DNA from: Cognatishimia sp. 1_MG-2023
GTDB lineage: Bacteria > Pseudomonadota > Alphaproteobacteria > Rhodobacterales > Rhodobacteraceae
Direction: 5' to 3'
Length of the DNA stretch: 64,000 nt
Assembly: GCF_030548175.1 (NCBI RefSeq)
Contig: NZ_JAUORX010000002.1
Span: 310,001 to 374,000, forward strand
A program made the position numbers and the translations under genes. Below the pieces are notes generated by a model, which ran no database searches, had not been told where the DNA came from, and saw nothing but the letters and a program-made list of their open reading frames with translations. This document shows, one piece after another, positions 53,784 to 61,310 of this stretch. Position 1 is the first letter of the stretch; each line of letters begins with the position of its first letter.

Positions 53784-54908
53784 TTAGCCATTCGGTATGT
53801 CCTTATCGTTTGGGTTTGACAGTTTTCTCTGTGGGTTTGACACTTTTGCTTCCTGCGCACGGCGGTCATACTCTCCTTCCCAGACCCGCATCGTCTTTCT
53901 GTTCTTGCGGGCTAGTGCTGCGTTCCTGGAATAATGAAGGCCCATAACCTTCGAATCCTGCGCGAGCAGATCGGAGATCTCGCGCTCGTCCTGACCGGCT
54001 TCCCTGAGCCATGTCGCCATCGTGTGACGCAGGCCTTTGGGTGTCAGGCCTTGGGCGATCTCTCCGGCCTCCTCCAGCTTTCTGCGAAGTCTCTGCCATG
54101 CGCTTGCAAAGCCGTCGTAGGTCCAGGGAGTACCTTTAGAGCTGGCGAGCAGTGTTGCCGCATTATGTGCGGGCGCGTTGGTCATTTCGGCTTCAAGCAC
54201 CCTACTGATTGGGACCGCTGCACCGACACTCGTCTTATTGCGTCCTTTCCAGATCACGCCGTCGTCAATTTGATCCTTTCGAAATTCCAATGCGTCGGTT
54301 GGATCTTGGCCAGTGCAGAAGATCGTCGCCAACGCTGCACGTAGCTGCGGCGAAGCAGCATCTAGGACAGTTTGAACTTCTTCGAATGTCCAGGTTCTGT
54401 AAGCCTCTGGAGTGTTTTTTGGGCGTGGTTTTTTGATTACGCCTTCGGCAAAATTCTTAGAGATCAATCCTTTTGGAATGCAATACTTGAAGACTTGAAT
54501 GAGAAAGTTACGCACACGGTTGGCTTTATCCCAACTGTGTTTCTTCGCCAGTTTGTCGTGGATGGCCGCAAGCAATGGCGTATCGATGGATGAAACGGGT
54601 GTATCCTTGATAGGTTTCAACACATTGGCGCACATTCGATACTCACGTTTTGTGGCTTTCGACCGCTCCAGAAAATGCTCTTCAGCGAAGTAAACTGATA
54701 TAAGCCCGCCAAGAGTGCCGGGCTTGGGTCGCCGTTGCTTCAAAGCTTCCGACGCTGCTGATATCGTGGTGCACTCTGCGAAAAACTCAGCGGATCCAAT
54801 CGGTGACTTGCGAAGATCTACCTTTTGCCCCGTTTGACGGTGGTAGCACCTCATGCACCCATGTCGGTCGGAGAAGATTTTGAAACCTTTGACGCGAACC
54901 AAAGTCAT
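53784..54908 (-). CDS. Tyrosine-type site-specific recombinase (island integrase)
   Basis: A 374-residue integrase. An N-terminal SAM-like/arm-binding region (about 60-150) is followed by the catalytic domain (about 170-340). The second-box Arg is in GLRHTMATWL (R294) and the nucleophile Tyr is probably Y326 in GLHYSRN. The first-box Arg is not seen: the expected place reads TGQDPTDAL. The start at 54908 overlaps the upstream helix-turn-helix gene stop by one base (TAATG). Position beside tRNA-Phe marks it as the island integrase. Confidence 0.9.
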   Translation of the reverse strand: MTLVRVKGFKIFSDRHGCMRCYHRQTGQKVDLRKSPIGSAEFFAECTTISAASEALKQRRPKPGTLGGLISVYFAEEHFLERSKATKREYRMCANVLKPIKDTPVSSIDTPLLAAIHDKLAKKHSWDKANRVRNFLIQVFKYCIPKGLISKNFAEGVIKKPRPKNTPEAYRTWTFEEVQTVLDAASPQLRAALATIFCTGQDPTDALEFRKDQIDDGVIWKGRNKTSVGAAVPISRVLEAEMTNAPAHNAATLLASSKGTPWTYDGFASAWQRLRRKLEEAGEIAQGLTPKGLRHTMATWLREAGQDEREISDLLAQDSKVMGLHYSRNAALARKNRKTMRVWEGEYDRRAQEAKVSNPQRKLSNPNDKDIPNG

Positions 54909-55144
54909 TACAGGCGGCCTAGAATTTCGTTTTGAGAAATTACGTCGGAGCCGGTTTTCAGATCGTCGAGCCACCTGTCTAGGTCGGACCTGTCGTACTG
55001 CTTGTACTTTGGTGGGATGAGGACTGGCTGCACTGGGCAGAGTGATTTGAAGTGCTTTACGGCCAACCCACAATAATGCGCGGCTTCTGTAGCGTTCATC
55101 ATGCGTTTTTCGATTACACTTATATTCAGGCTAGTTGTGCTCAT
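54908..55144 (-). CDS. Small DNA-binding (excisionase/AlpA-like) protein
   Basis: A 78-residue protein with a helix-turn-helix of the MerR/excisionase type (MMNATEAAHYCGLAVKHFKSLCP, then YDRSDLDRWLDDLK). It is read with the integrase through a one-base stop/start overlap. A role in excision or integrase control is inferred. Confidence 0.72.
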   Translation of the reverse strand: MSTTSLNISVIEKRMMNATEAAHYCGLAVKHFKSLCPVQPVLIPPKYKQYDRSDLDRWLDDLKTGSDVISQNEILGRL

Positions 55145-55197
55145 ATGGGTTCTCTTTGGGAATTGAGTTTAGGCAATCGGGGCGGCAAACATTGCAA

Positions 55198-55440
55198 TCA
55201 GCCGTTCTCATTTTCTTTTGTTCGGGATCGTAAGTTTCGGATTTCGCTGCCACTCGATGAACTCGGTTCGATCATGTTGCGCTCAACGTATTCCGCGATG
55301 GCACTCCGAGGTAATAGATAGCTTGCCCCAACACGCACGTGGCGAAGCTGGCCGCTACGGAGCAAATTTCGAATGCGCCTCTCTGGCCAACCGCTGATTT
55401 CAGCCAGTTCTCGAGGGGAATACAGGTCAGGGTTGTTCAA
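55198..55440 (-). CDS. Second helix-turn-helix (excisionase-like) protein
   Basis: An 80-residue protein with a helix-turn-helix-17/excisionase-type N-terminus (YSPRELAEISGWPERRIRNLL, then LLPRSAIAEYVERNM). The start codon is TTG, backed by GGAGG 7 nt upstream. It is upstream of the excisionase-like and integrase genes on the same strand and divergent from the XRE regulator. The pair of small DNA-binding genes suggests control of island mobility. Confidence 0.7.
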   Translation of the reverse strand: MNNPDLYSPRELAEISGWPERRIRNLLRSGQLRHVRVGASYLLPRSAIAEYVERNMIEPSSSSGSEIRNLRSRTKENENG

Positions 55441-55515
55441 TTTGTGCCTCCAGTCTTGTCAACTTCGCCACAAATGTGCGAATAATCAGGTAGTATAGGT
55501 ACAGGCAGGACTATA

Positions 55516-55941
55516 TTGGAACATACGTGTCAAAATCAACACGAAAATGAAACTATTGCAGAGCGCCTGCTAATAGTTCGAAGACGCACAGGGCTTTCGC
55601 AAAGTGATTTTGCTAAGAGCTTAGACGTGATTCCACGCTCCTATCGGAATTATGAGGCCGCCGTTCGAGACGTACCGCTCGCTCTGGCAATCAGTGTGCA
55701 CCGTACATTCGATGTAGATCTGAATTGGTTTCTCTTAGGTGTCGCCCCACCTGTGACGCTTCCTGCTCCAACAGTATATGAGCGAATTCTTCTGGCAATG
55801 GAGACATTCCAGAACGCCAAAGAGATCGAGTTTTCTGCCGAGAAAAAGGCGAAGCAAATCAGCTTTTTGGCCGGTCAGTTCGCAAGCGGCCGTGAGCTGA
55901 CCAACGACGAAATCCACGAATATCTTGAAACAACAGTGTGA
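55516..55941 (+). CDS. XRE family regulator
   Basis: A 141-residue protein. The Cro/CI-type helix-turn-helix is at about residues 14-70 (RLLIVRRRTGLSQSDFAKSLDVIPRSYRNYE). A C-terminal half that may be an oligomerisation segment follows. The start is TTG, with AGGA upstream. It is the first gene on the plus strand of the island, 75 bp from the divergent excisionase-like gene, the typical layout of an immunity repressor or control protein. Confidence 0.85.
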   Translation: MEHTCQNQHENETIAERLLIVRRRTGLSQSDFAKSLDVIPRSYRNYEAAVRDVPLALAISVHRTFDVDLNWFLLGVAPPVTLPAPTVYERILLAMETFQNAKEIEFSAEKKAKQISFLAGQFASGRELTNDEIHEYLETTV

Positions 55942-55948
55942 GGCGCTA

Positions 55949-56185
55949 ATGGACAAACTCAACATATTGGAAAAGAACGTCATGATCCGAGCGTTGCCTG
56001 CGTTGATGGCACTGCAGTTGGTTGGGGCAATCACATACCTAGTAGTGGTTGGGGCTGATCGAGGCAGTCCAACACAAGCGATTGCTGCAATCATAAGTTT
56101 GATCTCGATGACATTGCTCGTCGGGGCAGCCGGGGTGTTGCTTATCCTTCAACTCGGTTTGCGACGACTTCGCTTCGGTAGTTAG
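55949..56185 (+). CDS. Small two-helix membrane protein
   Basis: A 78-residue protein with two hydrophobic helices (about residues 12-33 and 42-66) and a basic end (LRRLRFGS). The ATG at 55949 is chosen because GAGG precedes it; the frame begins earlier, inside the XRE gene. No family is recognised. The position after a repressor-like gene is also where phage or toxin-like membrane proteins occur. Confidence 0.6.
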   Translation: MDKLNILEKNVMIRALPALMALQLVGAITYLVVVGADRGSPTQAIAAIISLISMTLLVGAAGVLLILQLGLRRLRFGS

Positions 56186-56187
56186 CT

Positions 56188-56460
56188 ATGGCATTACACC
56201 ACTGTCAACACTGGGCAGAAAGTGTACGTTGCAAAGTCATGCGAACGGCCCAAAGTCGCCTTTCACTACTCTGTCTGATGCAGCTTCTGCTGTCCTGCCG
56301 TTCGAACACCTCGCAGTATTTCGATCCGGGCAATGGCGAGGTTGCGAACTTTTCCGGCTTTCGCGACGCCTGCACCGGTCACTACCCCAGTCCGCGGTTG
56401 CGTGCATTGGCAAAGGTCTTACGTGACCTCCACGAGAACATTTGGAAAGACGCGAGATAA
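56188..56460 (+). CDS. Uncertain ORF before hsdM
   Basis: A 90-residue frame ending in TAA that overlaps the hsdM ATG by one base. No domain is seen. From an internal ATG at 56239 the sequence looks like a lipoprotein-type signal (LLCLMQLLLSCRSN). No Shine-Dalgarno is clear. It may be a degenerate remnant or simply intergenic sequence. Confidence 0.25.
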   Translation: MALHHCQHWAESVRCKVMRTAQSRLSLLCLMQLLLSCRSNTSQYFDPGNGEVANFSGFRDACTGHYPSPRLRALAKVLRDLHENIWKDAR

Positions 56461-57929
56461 TGAACGGGACACGAGCACAGGAAACCGTTCAGAAGCTTTG
56501 GAACGCGAGCAAAAGCCTGCAAGGCGGCGGCGTGAGCTACTACGAATACGTCACTGAGCTGACTTACCTTCTGCTTCTGAAGATGCTGGAAGAGGTGAAG
56601 AGAGATGGCGTCAAGCTTGAAGAACGTTTGCCAGGGAATCTTCGCTGGGGCGAACTCAAACGGCTTAAGGGTGAACAGCGATTGGTGCGCTACCGCGCAA
56701 TGCTGCTCGAGCTCAGCACGTCGAAAAAGTTCAATTTTCCTCTCGTCAAGCAGGTCTTTACAGACGCAAAGACTTCACTGACAAAGGCCGCAGCTCTCAC
56801 CACTCTGGTTGCCACGATTGACAACGTCGATTGGTACGCGGCCGACGAAGATGGCTTTGGCGATCTTTACGAAGGTCTATTGGAACGCACGACTTCCGAA
56901 CGAAAATCGAAAGCAGGCCAATACTTTACACCTCGACCGCTAATCGAAACTATTATCGCACTGACCAAACCTAAAGTGGGCGAGGTGATCCAAGACCCAG
57001 CTGCTGGCACTGGCGGATTTTTGATAGCAGCACACCGCGCGATCATGCGAGAAACGGACGATCTGACCAAAGTCTCAAAAAACGTGGCGTTTGCCCAGCG
57101 TAATAGCAAGTATCAAGGTGCGGAATTGATCACCGGCACTCACAGACTGAATACAATGAACCTGCTGTTGCACGGTATTGATCAGCCGATTGATTGTATC
57201 GATGCGCTTACATCAGATGCTGCAAAATTTGACCCCGCAGATCTGATCCTAACCAATCCCCCCTTCAATAAGTTCCCCGAGCGGGTCTCACGAAGCGATT
57301 TCGTTACAACTGCAAGCGCCGCAAAAGGACCACTGCCCTTTGTCGAACATGTAGTGCGTGGTTTGAAAGACGGCGGCAGGGCAGCGATTGTCGTGCCAGA
57401 CAACACACTGTTCGAAGACAACATGGGTCGCGAATTGCGCAACTGGTTGATGGACCTTTGCGATCTGCACACCATCCTACGGCTGCCTACCGGCATCTTC
57501 TATGCCCAGGGCGTGAAAACCAACGTAATCTTCCTGACCAAGAAATCAGAGGAACGGGTCGGTGCCACGAAAGCCGTCTGGTTCTATGATATGCGTGCTC
57601 AGATGCCGAACTTTGGCAAAACGCGAACGCTAACCACGGTCGATTTTGAGCCCTTCATTGAAGCTTTTGGTGACGATCCGCTGGGCCATGCCAAGCGCAA
57701 AGATGAGGGCGAAACTGGGCGTTTCCGCAAGTTTACGAGGTCGGAGATAGCCAAACGCAACGACAACCTCGATATCACCTGGCTACGCGATGATGTCGAA
57801 GTCGTCGAAGAAGGCCTCACCGAACCTGATGATATCGCCGCCGCCATTCTGGGCCATCTGCGCGCTGCGTTGGAAGAAATCGAAGCCGTTGCCGACGAAT
57901 TGGCTGAAGTAATCGAGGCTGAAGAATGA
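56460..57929 (+). CDS. hsdM: Type I restriction-modification DNA methylase subunit
   Basis: A 489-residue N6-adenine methyltransferase. The N-terminal recruitment domain is at about 1-135. AdoMet motif I is DPAAGTGG (179-186) and catalytic motif IV is NPPF (266-269). The ATG is preferred to a TTG six codons upstream, since type I methylases of this type start close to GTRAQETVQKLWN. It needs HsdS for sequence specificity. It is the first gene of an overlapping operon with the ripA-like, GIY-YIG, hsdS, ATPase and HNH genes; no hsdR is in the window. Confidence 0.95.
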   Translation: MNGTRAQETVQKLWNASKSLQGGGVSYYEYVTELTYLLLLKMLEEVKRDGVKLEERLPGNLRWGELKRLKGEQRLVRYRAMLLELSTSKKFNFPLVKQVFTDAKTSLTKAAALTTLVATIDNVDWYAADEDGFGDLYEGLLERTTSERKSKAGQYFTPRPLIETIIALTKPKVGEVIQDPAAGTGGFLIAAHRAIMRETDDLTKVSKNVAFAQRNSKYQGAELITGTHRLNTMNLLLHGIDQPIDCIDALTSDAAKFDPADLILTNPPFNKFPERVSRSDFVTTASAAKGPLPFVEHVVRGLKDGGRAAIVVPDNTLFEDNMGRELRNWLMDLCDLHTILRLPTGIFYAQGVKTNVIFLTKKSEERVGATKAVWFYDMRAQMPNFGKTRTLTTVDFEPFIEAFGDDPLGHAKRKDEGETGRFRKFTRSEIAKRNDNLDITWLRDDVEVVEEGLTEPDDIAAAILGHLRAALEEIEAVADELAEVIEAEE

Positions 57930-58648
57930 GTGTGACGAAAGAAGCGTACTTCGAGGCATTAGGAACTAACGACAAGAGCATCATTCAGGCCGCTTTTAAT
58001 CGTGCACACGAAGTGCGCAAATTCGAAATTGAGCTCTATTGGCGTCGCGCTGCTCACTTTTGGGTAATGCAAGCCGCGATCTTCGCTGCTGTTGGCTTTG
58101 TTTTGTCTGGGACATCAGTCCAGACCGGCAACGCGCTGCCATTGGCACTTGTGGGGTTGGGTTTTCTGACGGCAGTAGGTTCATGGTTTTCTTCTGAAGG
58201 GTCAAAGTTTTGGCAGGAAAACTGGGAGCGCCATATTGATCTGCTTGAAGAGCGTTTCGAAGGGCACCTCCACAAGACCGTGTGGGTTGGTGGCGACGGC
58301 ATTCGATGGTCCGTTTCCGGAACCAACGGATGGTTGAACATTTTCTTCGCGATATTTTGGGCAGGTCTATTCATCTACCAGTTCTCTGCCTCGGCGGACT
58401 GGATGAGTTTTTGGCATTTTCTGACAGGTGCGGGTGTTGCCTTCGACTATGATGTGATCGAAGCAGTGATCATCGCAGCTGCTACATTGGCCGGGTTTTG
58501 GTTCATGAGAGGCCGGGGAACGAAACTTAAGGGAACTGTTGTCTCGATCGAACCCGAATTGGTCGCGCCGCGCCTCGATAGCAAACCTCGGATTTTCACA
58601 CGCAAGAAGACCGCAGTTTCATTTATCAAACGGGAGCCACGCCCGTGA
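57926..58648 (+). CDS. RipA-family octameric membrane protein-like
   Basis: A 240-residue protein with four transmembrane segments (about 44-62, 70-88, 136-154 and 176-194). It has the motif HEVRKFEIELYWRRAAHFW (residues 28-46), which I associate with the RipA family of octameric membrane proteins. The role in bacterial physiology is poorly known. It overlaps hsdM and the GIY-YIG gene by 4 bp each, so it is an integral part of the restriction-modification operon. The identification rests on motif memory, not a search. Confidence 0.65.
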   Translation: MSVTKEAYFEALGTNDKSIIQAAFNRAHEVRKFEIELYWRRAAHFWVMQAAIFAAVGFVLSGTSVQTGNALPLALVGLGFLTAVGSWFSSEGSKFWQENWERHIDLLEERFEGHLHKTVWVGGDGIRWSVSGTNGWLNIFFAIFWAGLFIYQFSASADWMSFWHFLTGAGVAFDYDVIEAVIIAAATLAGFWFMRGRGTKLKGTVVSIEPELVAPRLDSKPRIFTRKKTAVSFIKREPRP

Positions 58649-59571
58649 CAACCAGTGAATCCTTTGGCCGCACTATCCAGCTTTTTCTTGTTGATGGCAC
58701 GCCGAACGGGCTGCGCAAGGCAACGATCCATGGTTGGACCGGCCTGATCTTTGTCGCGACGACCTCGACCTTTGGCGCGCTCACGTCGCGCAAGGAACTG
58801 GATCGTACTGGAATCTACCTGCTGGCTGGGCCCGACCCGGATCAGGAAGGCGGCACGCGCGCCTATATCGGCTCGGCGAACAGTGTGCAGGAGCGGATCA
58901 AGCAAAGCGCCGTGCAACGTGATTTCTGGGAGATCGCTATTGCTGTCACAACCAGTGATGATGACCTGTCCAAAGGCCATGTCGAATACCTCGAGGCCCG
59001 GCTGATAGAGCTGGCAACGCAGGCCAAGCGCGTCGCCTTGGACAATGGCAACAATCCTGCCAGCCAGCGTCGCCGATTGCCCGAGGCCGATCAGGCCAAT
59101 ATGGAACAGTTCCTTGCCAACCTGAAAATCATGTTGCCGGTGATTGGGCTGGATTTGCTGAAGCCGCAGCCGCGCGCTGCAACTTTGGTCAGCACGCCGG
59201 TGGAGCAGCGCACCTCGGGTGAGGTGAAATTCGAGATGCGGCACAAAACCGGCGTGCAGGCCCAGGCCGTTGAGGAGGAGGGCGAGTTCATTGTGCTTGA
59301 GGGTTCCCAGGCGTTGATCAACACAGGCCATGTCCAGCAAAGCTATGGTGGGCTGAAGAAAAAGCTGATCGATCAAGGCGTATTGTTGCCTTCAACAGAA
59401 AATCTGTTGGTCTTCGCCAAGCCCCATGCATTCAGCAGCCCCTCTGCCGCGGCAGCCGTCGTTCTGGACCGGAATAGCAATGGTCGGACCGAATGGAAGG
59501 TGCAGGGGTCAAAGCAGAACTATCATGACTGGCAACAGACTCGGATTGCCGCCGATGGAGGTAGCGCATGA
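58645..59571 (+). CDS. GIY-YIG nuclease with C-terminal DUF4357-like domain
   Basis: A 308-residue protein. The GIY-YIG core has GIY at residues 56-58, YIG at 74-76 and a conserved Glu near 117, so the nuclease site looks intact. A linker leads to a C-terminal part (about 225-305) like DUF4357. The start is GTG, overlapping the RipA-like gene by 4 bp; the 3' end overlaps hsdS by 4 bp. The context suggests cleavage or processing linked to the type I methylase. Confidence 0.82.
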   Translation: MTTSESFGRTIQLFLVDGTPNGLRKATIHGWTGLIFVATTSTFGALTSRKELDRTGIYLLAGPDPDQEGGTRAYIGSANSVQERIKQSAVQRDFWEIAIAVTTSDDDLSKGHVEYLEARLIELATQAKRVALDNGNNPASQRRRLPEADQANMEQFLANLKIMLPVIGLDLLKPQPRAATLVSTPVEQRTSGEVKFEMRHKTGVQAQAVEEEGEFIVLEGSQALINTGHVQQSYGGLKKKLIDQGVLLPSTENLLVFAKPHAFSSPSAAAAVVLDRNSNGRTEWKVQGSKQNYHDWQQTRIAADGGSA

Positions 59572-61310
59572 CTGAGTTACCAAAGGGTTGGGCTGAAACT
59601 TCAATTGGCGACCTAGGTAAGTGGGGGAGCGGCGGAACGCCTAAGTCAGACAATGAGTACTTCTATGGCGGGGAAATTCCTTGGATCAGAAGCGGAGATT
59701 TGCCAGACGGCCCGATCATAGATCATGAAGTCAACATCACACCCGAAGGGCTCGCAAACTCATCTGCAAAATGGGTACCAGAAGATGCAGTACTGATAGC
59801 AATGTACGGCGCAACCATTGGCAAACTCGGGATCACAACTTACCCGGTCACAACAAATCAGGCCGTCGCGTTCTGCCAGCCAAACGAGGCAATTTCTTCG
59901 AAATTCCTTTTTCTTGGCTTGAGCAACATCAAGCAAGATTTGATCGAAATGGGTCAAGGTGGAGCACAACCAAATATCAGCCAACAAATATTGAAGCCTG
60001 TACCATTCCCGCTGCCACCAATCCCCGAACAAAAACGAATAGTTGCAAAGGTGGATGGATTGACCGCCCGCACCGCCCGCGCTCGCACCGATTTAGACCG
60101 CATCCCCACCCTTATCGCCCGCTACAAGCAACGTATTCTCGCCCTAGCGTTCACGGGTGAATTGACCGCAGGTTGGCGGTCGAACACGGAGGGCGAGCAA
60201 ATACGAGGCGCTGATATGTTGGGCGTAATCGCGCAGCAAAAGGAGAGAATTCGCCAAGAACGTTCGCTCCGGAACAATGGACGAAATCGCAGCCTTTCAG
60301 TTCAATCGCCTGATCTACCGGACTTGCCTTCATCTTGGGCGTGGGCAACGTTCAATGACTGTTCTTGGGACTTGACGGTCGGACATGTTGGACCAATGAA
60401 GGACCGCTATGTGGATGAAGGCATTCCATTTCTTAGATCGTTAAATATTCGCGAAAATTTCATAGACCTTCAAAAGGTGGTCTACATCGATGAGAAGTTC
60501 CACGGTGAATTGCGGAAATCTGAAATACGCGCTGGGGAGCTTGTGGTCGTCAGGACAGGAGCGCCAGGCACTGCTGCGGTAGTTCCAGAGACACTAGGCC
60601 GCGCAAATTGTTCTGACTTAGTGATCGCACGTTTGGTTCCTGCCATGAACCCTCATTACGCGGCATATTATATGAATAGCCAGTTTGCTAAGTCAGCGGT
60701 TCGCGGAATGCAAGTTGGTGTCGCACAGCAGCACTTTAATGTTGGAGCAATGAGTCAAATGCCTGTGCCGGTCGCACCTGAGCAAGAGCAAACCGAGATT
60801 GTCCGGCGCATCGAGTCTGCCTTCAATTGGCTTGACCGCGTGGCCGCCGACCACGCTGCAGCCAGCAAACTCCTTCCGAAACTCGACGGCGCCATCCTCG
60901 CCCAGGCTTTCCGCGGTGAACTCGTGCCGCAAGACCCGAACGACGAACCTGCGAGCGTGTTGCTGGAGCGTATTCAAGCCGAGCGGGCCGCCGCTCCGAA
61001 GCAGGCAAAGTCGCGTAAATCGCGGACGCTGACACCACAGGAAATCGCCATATTGCCCCACAGCGATAATGAATTTTTTGAAGTAATTCCAAAGACACCC
61101 GGAGCTAGCGCAATGACCAAGAGCCGCCAAGATGATGACGTGATGGGACAGCCTTATCTTGCAGGCCTCCTTAAGAAAGGGAGCGTCGGGACGGCACAGG
61201 ATTTGTTCAAGGCCTCTGATTTGCCTGTCGCCGACTTTTACAAGCAACTTGCCTGGGAAATCGAGCACAAGCACATTCGGGACAATGACGAAAAGCTGGA
61301 AGCGCTCTGA
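59568..61310 (+). CDS. hsdS: Type I restriction-modification specificity subunit
   Basis: A 580-residue DNA-recognition subunit, longer than the usual 400-470. Two target-recognition domains (about 1-150 and 245-400) alternate with conserved helical spacers (IPEQKRIVAKVDGLTART near 152, EQEQTEIVRRIESAFNWLDR near 405). A basic linker (ERAAAPKQAKSRKSR) and a further C-terminal domain (about 510-580, ADFYKQLAWEIEHKHIRD nearby) follow. Both half-sites of the target are set by the recognition domains. It ends one base before the ATPase ATG begins (TGATG). Confidence 0.92.
   Translation: MTELPKGWAETSIGDLGKWGSGGTPKSDNEYFYGGEIPWIRSGDLPDGPIIDHEVNITPEGLANSSAKWVPEDAVLIAMYGATIGKLGITTYPVTTNQAVAFCQPNEAISSKFLFLGLSNIKQDLIEMGQGGAQPNISQQILKPVPFPLPPIPEQKRIVAKVDGLTARTARARTDLDRIPTLIARYKQRILALAFTGELTAGWRSNTEGEQIRGADMLGVIAQQKERIRQERSLRNNGRNRSLSVQSPDLPDLPSSWAWATFNDCSWDLTVGHVGPMKDRYVDEGIPFLRSLNIRENFIDLQKVVYIDEKFHGELRKSEIRAGELVVVRTGAPGTAAVVPETLGRANCSDLVIARLVPAMNPHYAAYYMNSQFAKSAVRGMQVGVAQQHFNVGAMSQMPVPVAPEQEQTEIVRRIESAFNWLDRVAADHAAASKLLPKLDGAILAQAFRGELVPQDPNDEPASVLLERIQAERAAAPKQAKSRKSRTLTPQEIAILPHSDNEFFEVIPKTPGASAMTKSRQDDDVMGQPYLAGLLKKGSVGTAQDLFKASDLPVADFYKQLAWEIEHKHIRDNDEKLEAL

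Noticed and set aside
58447-59376. 309-codon minus-strand frame opposite the GIY-YIG gene
   Set aside because: Antisense to a gene with intact GIY-YIG motifs and coupled junctions; the composition is that of a shadow frame.
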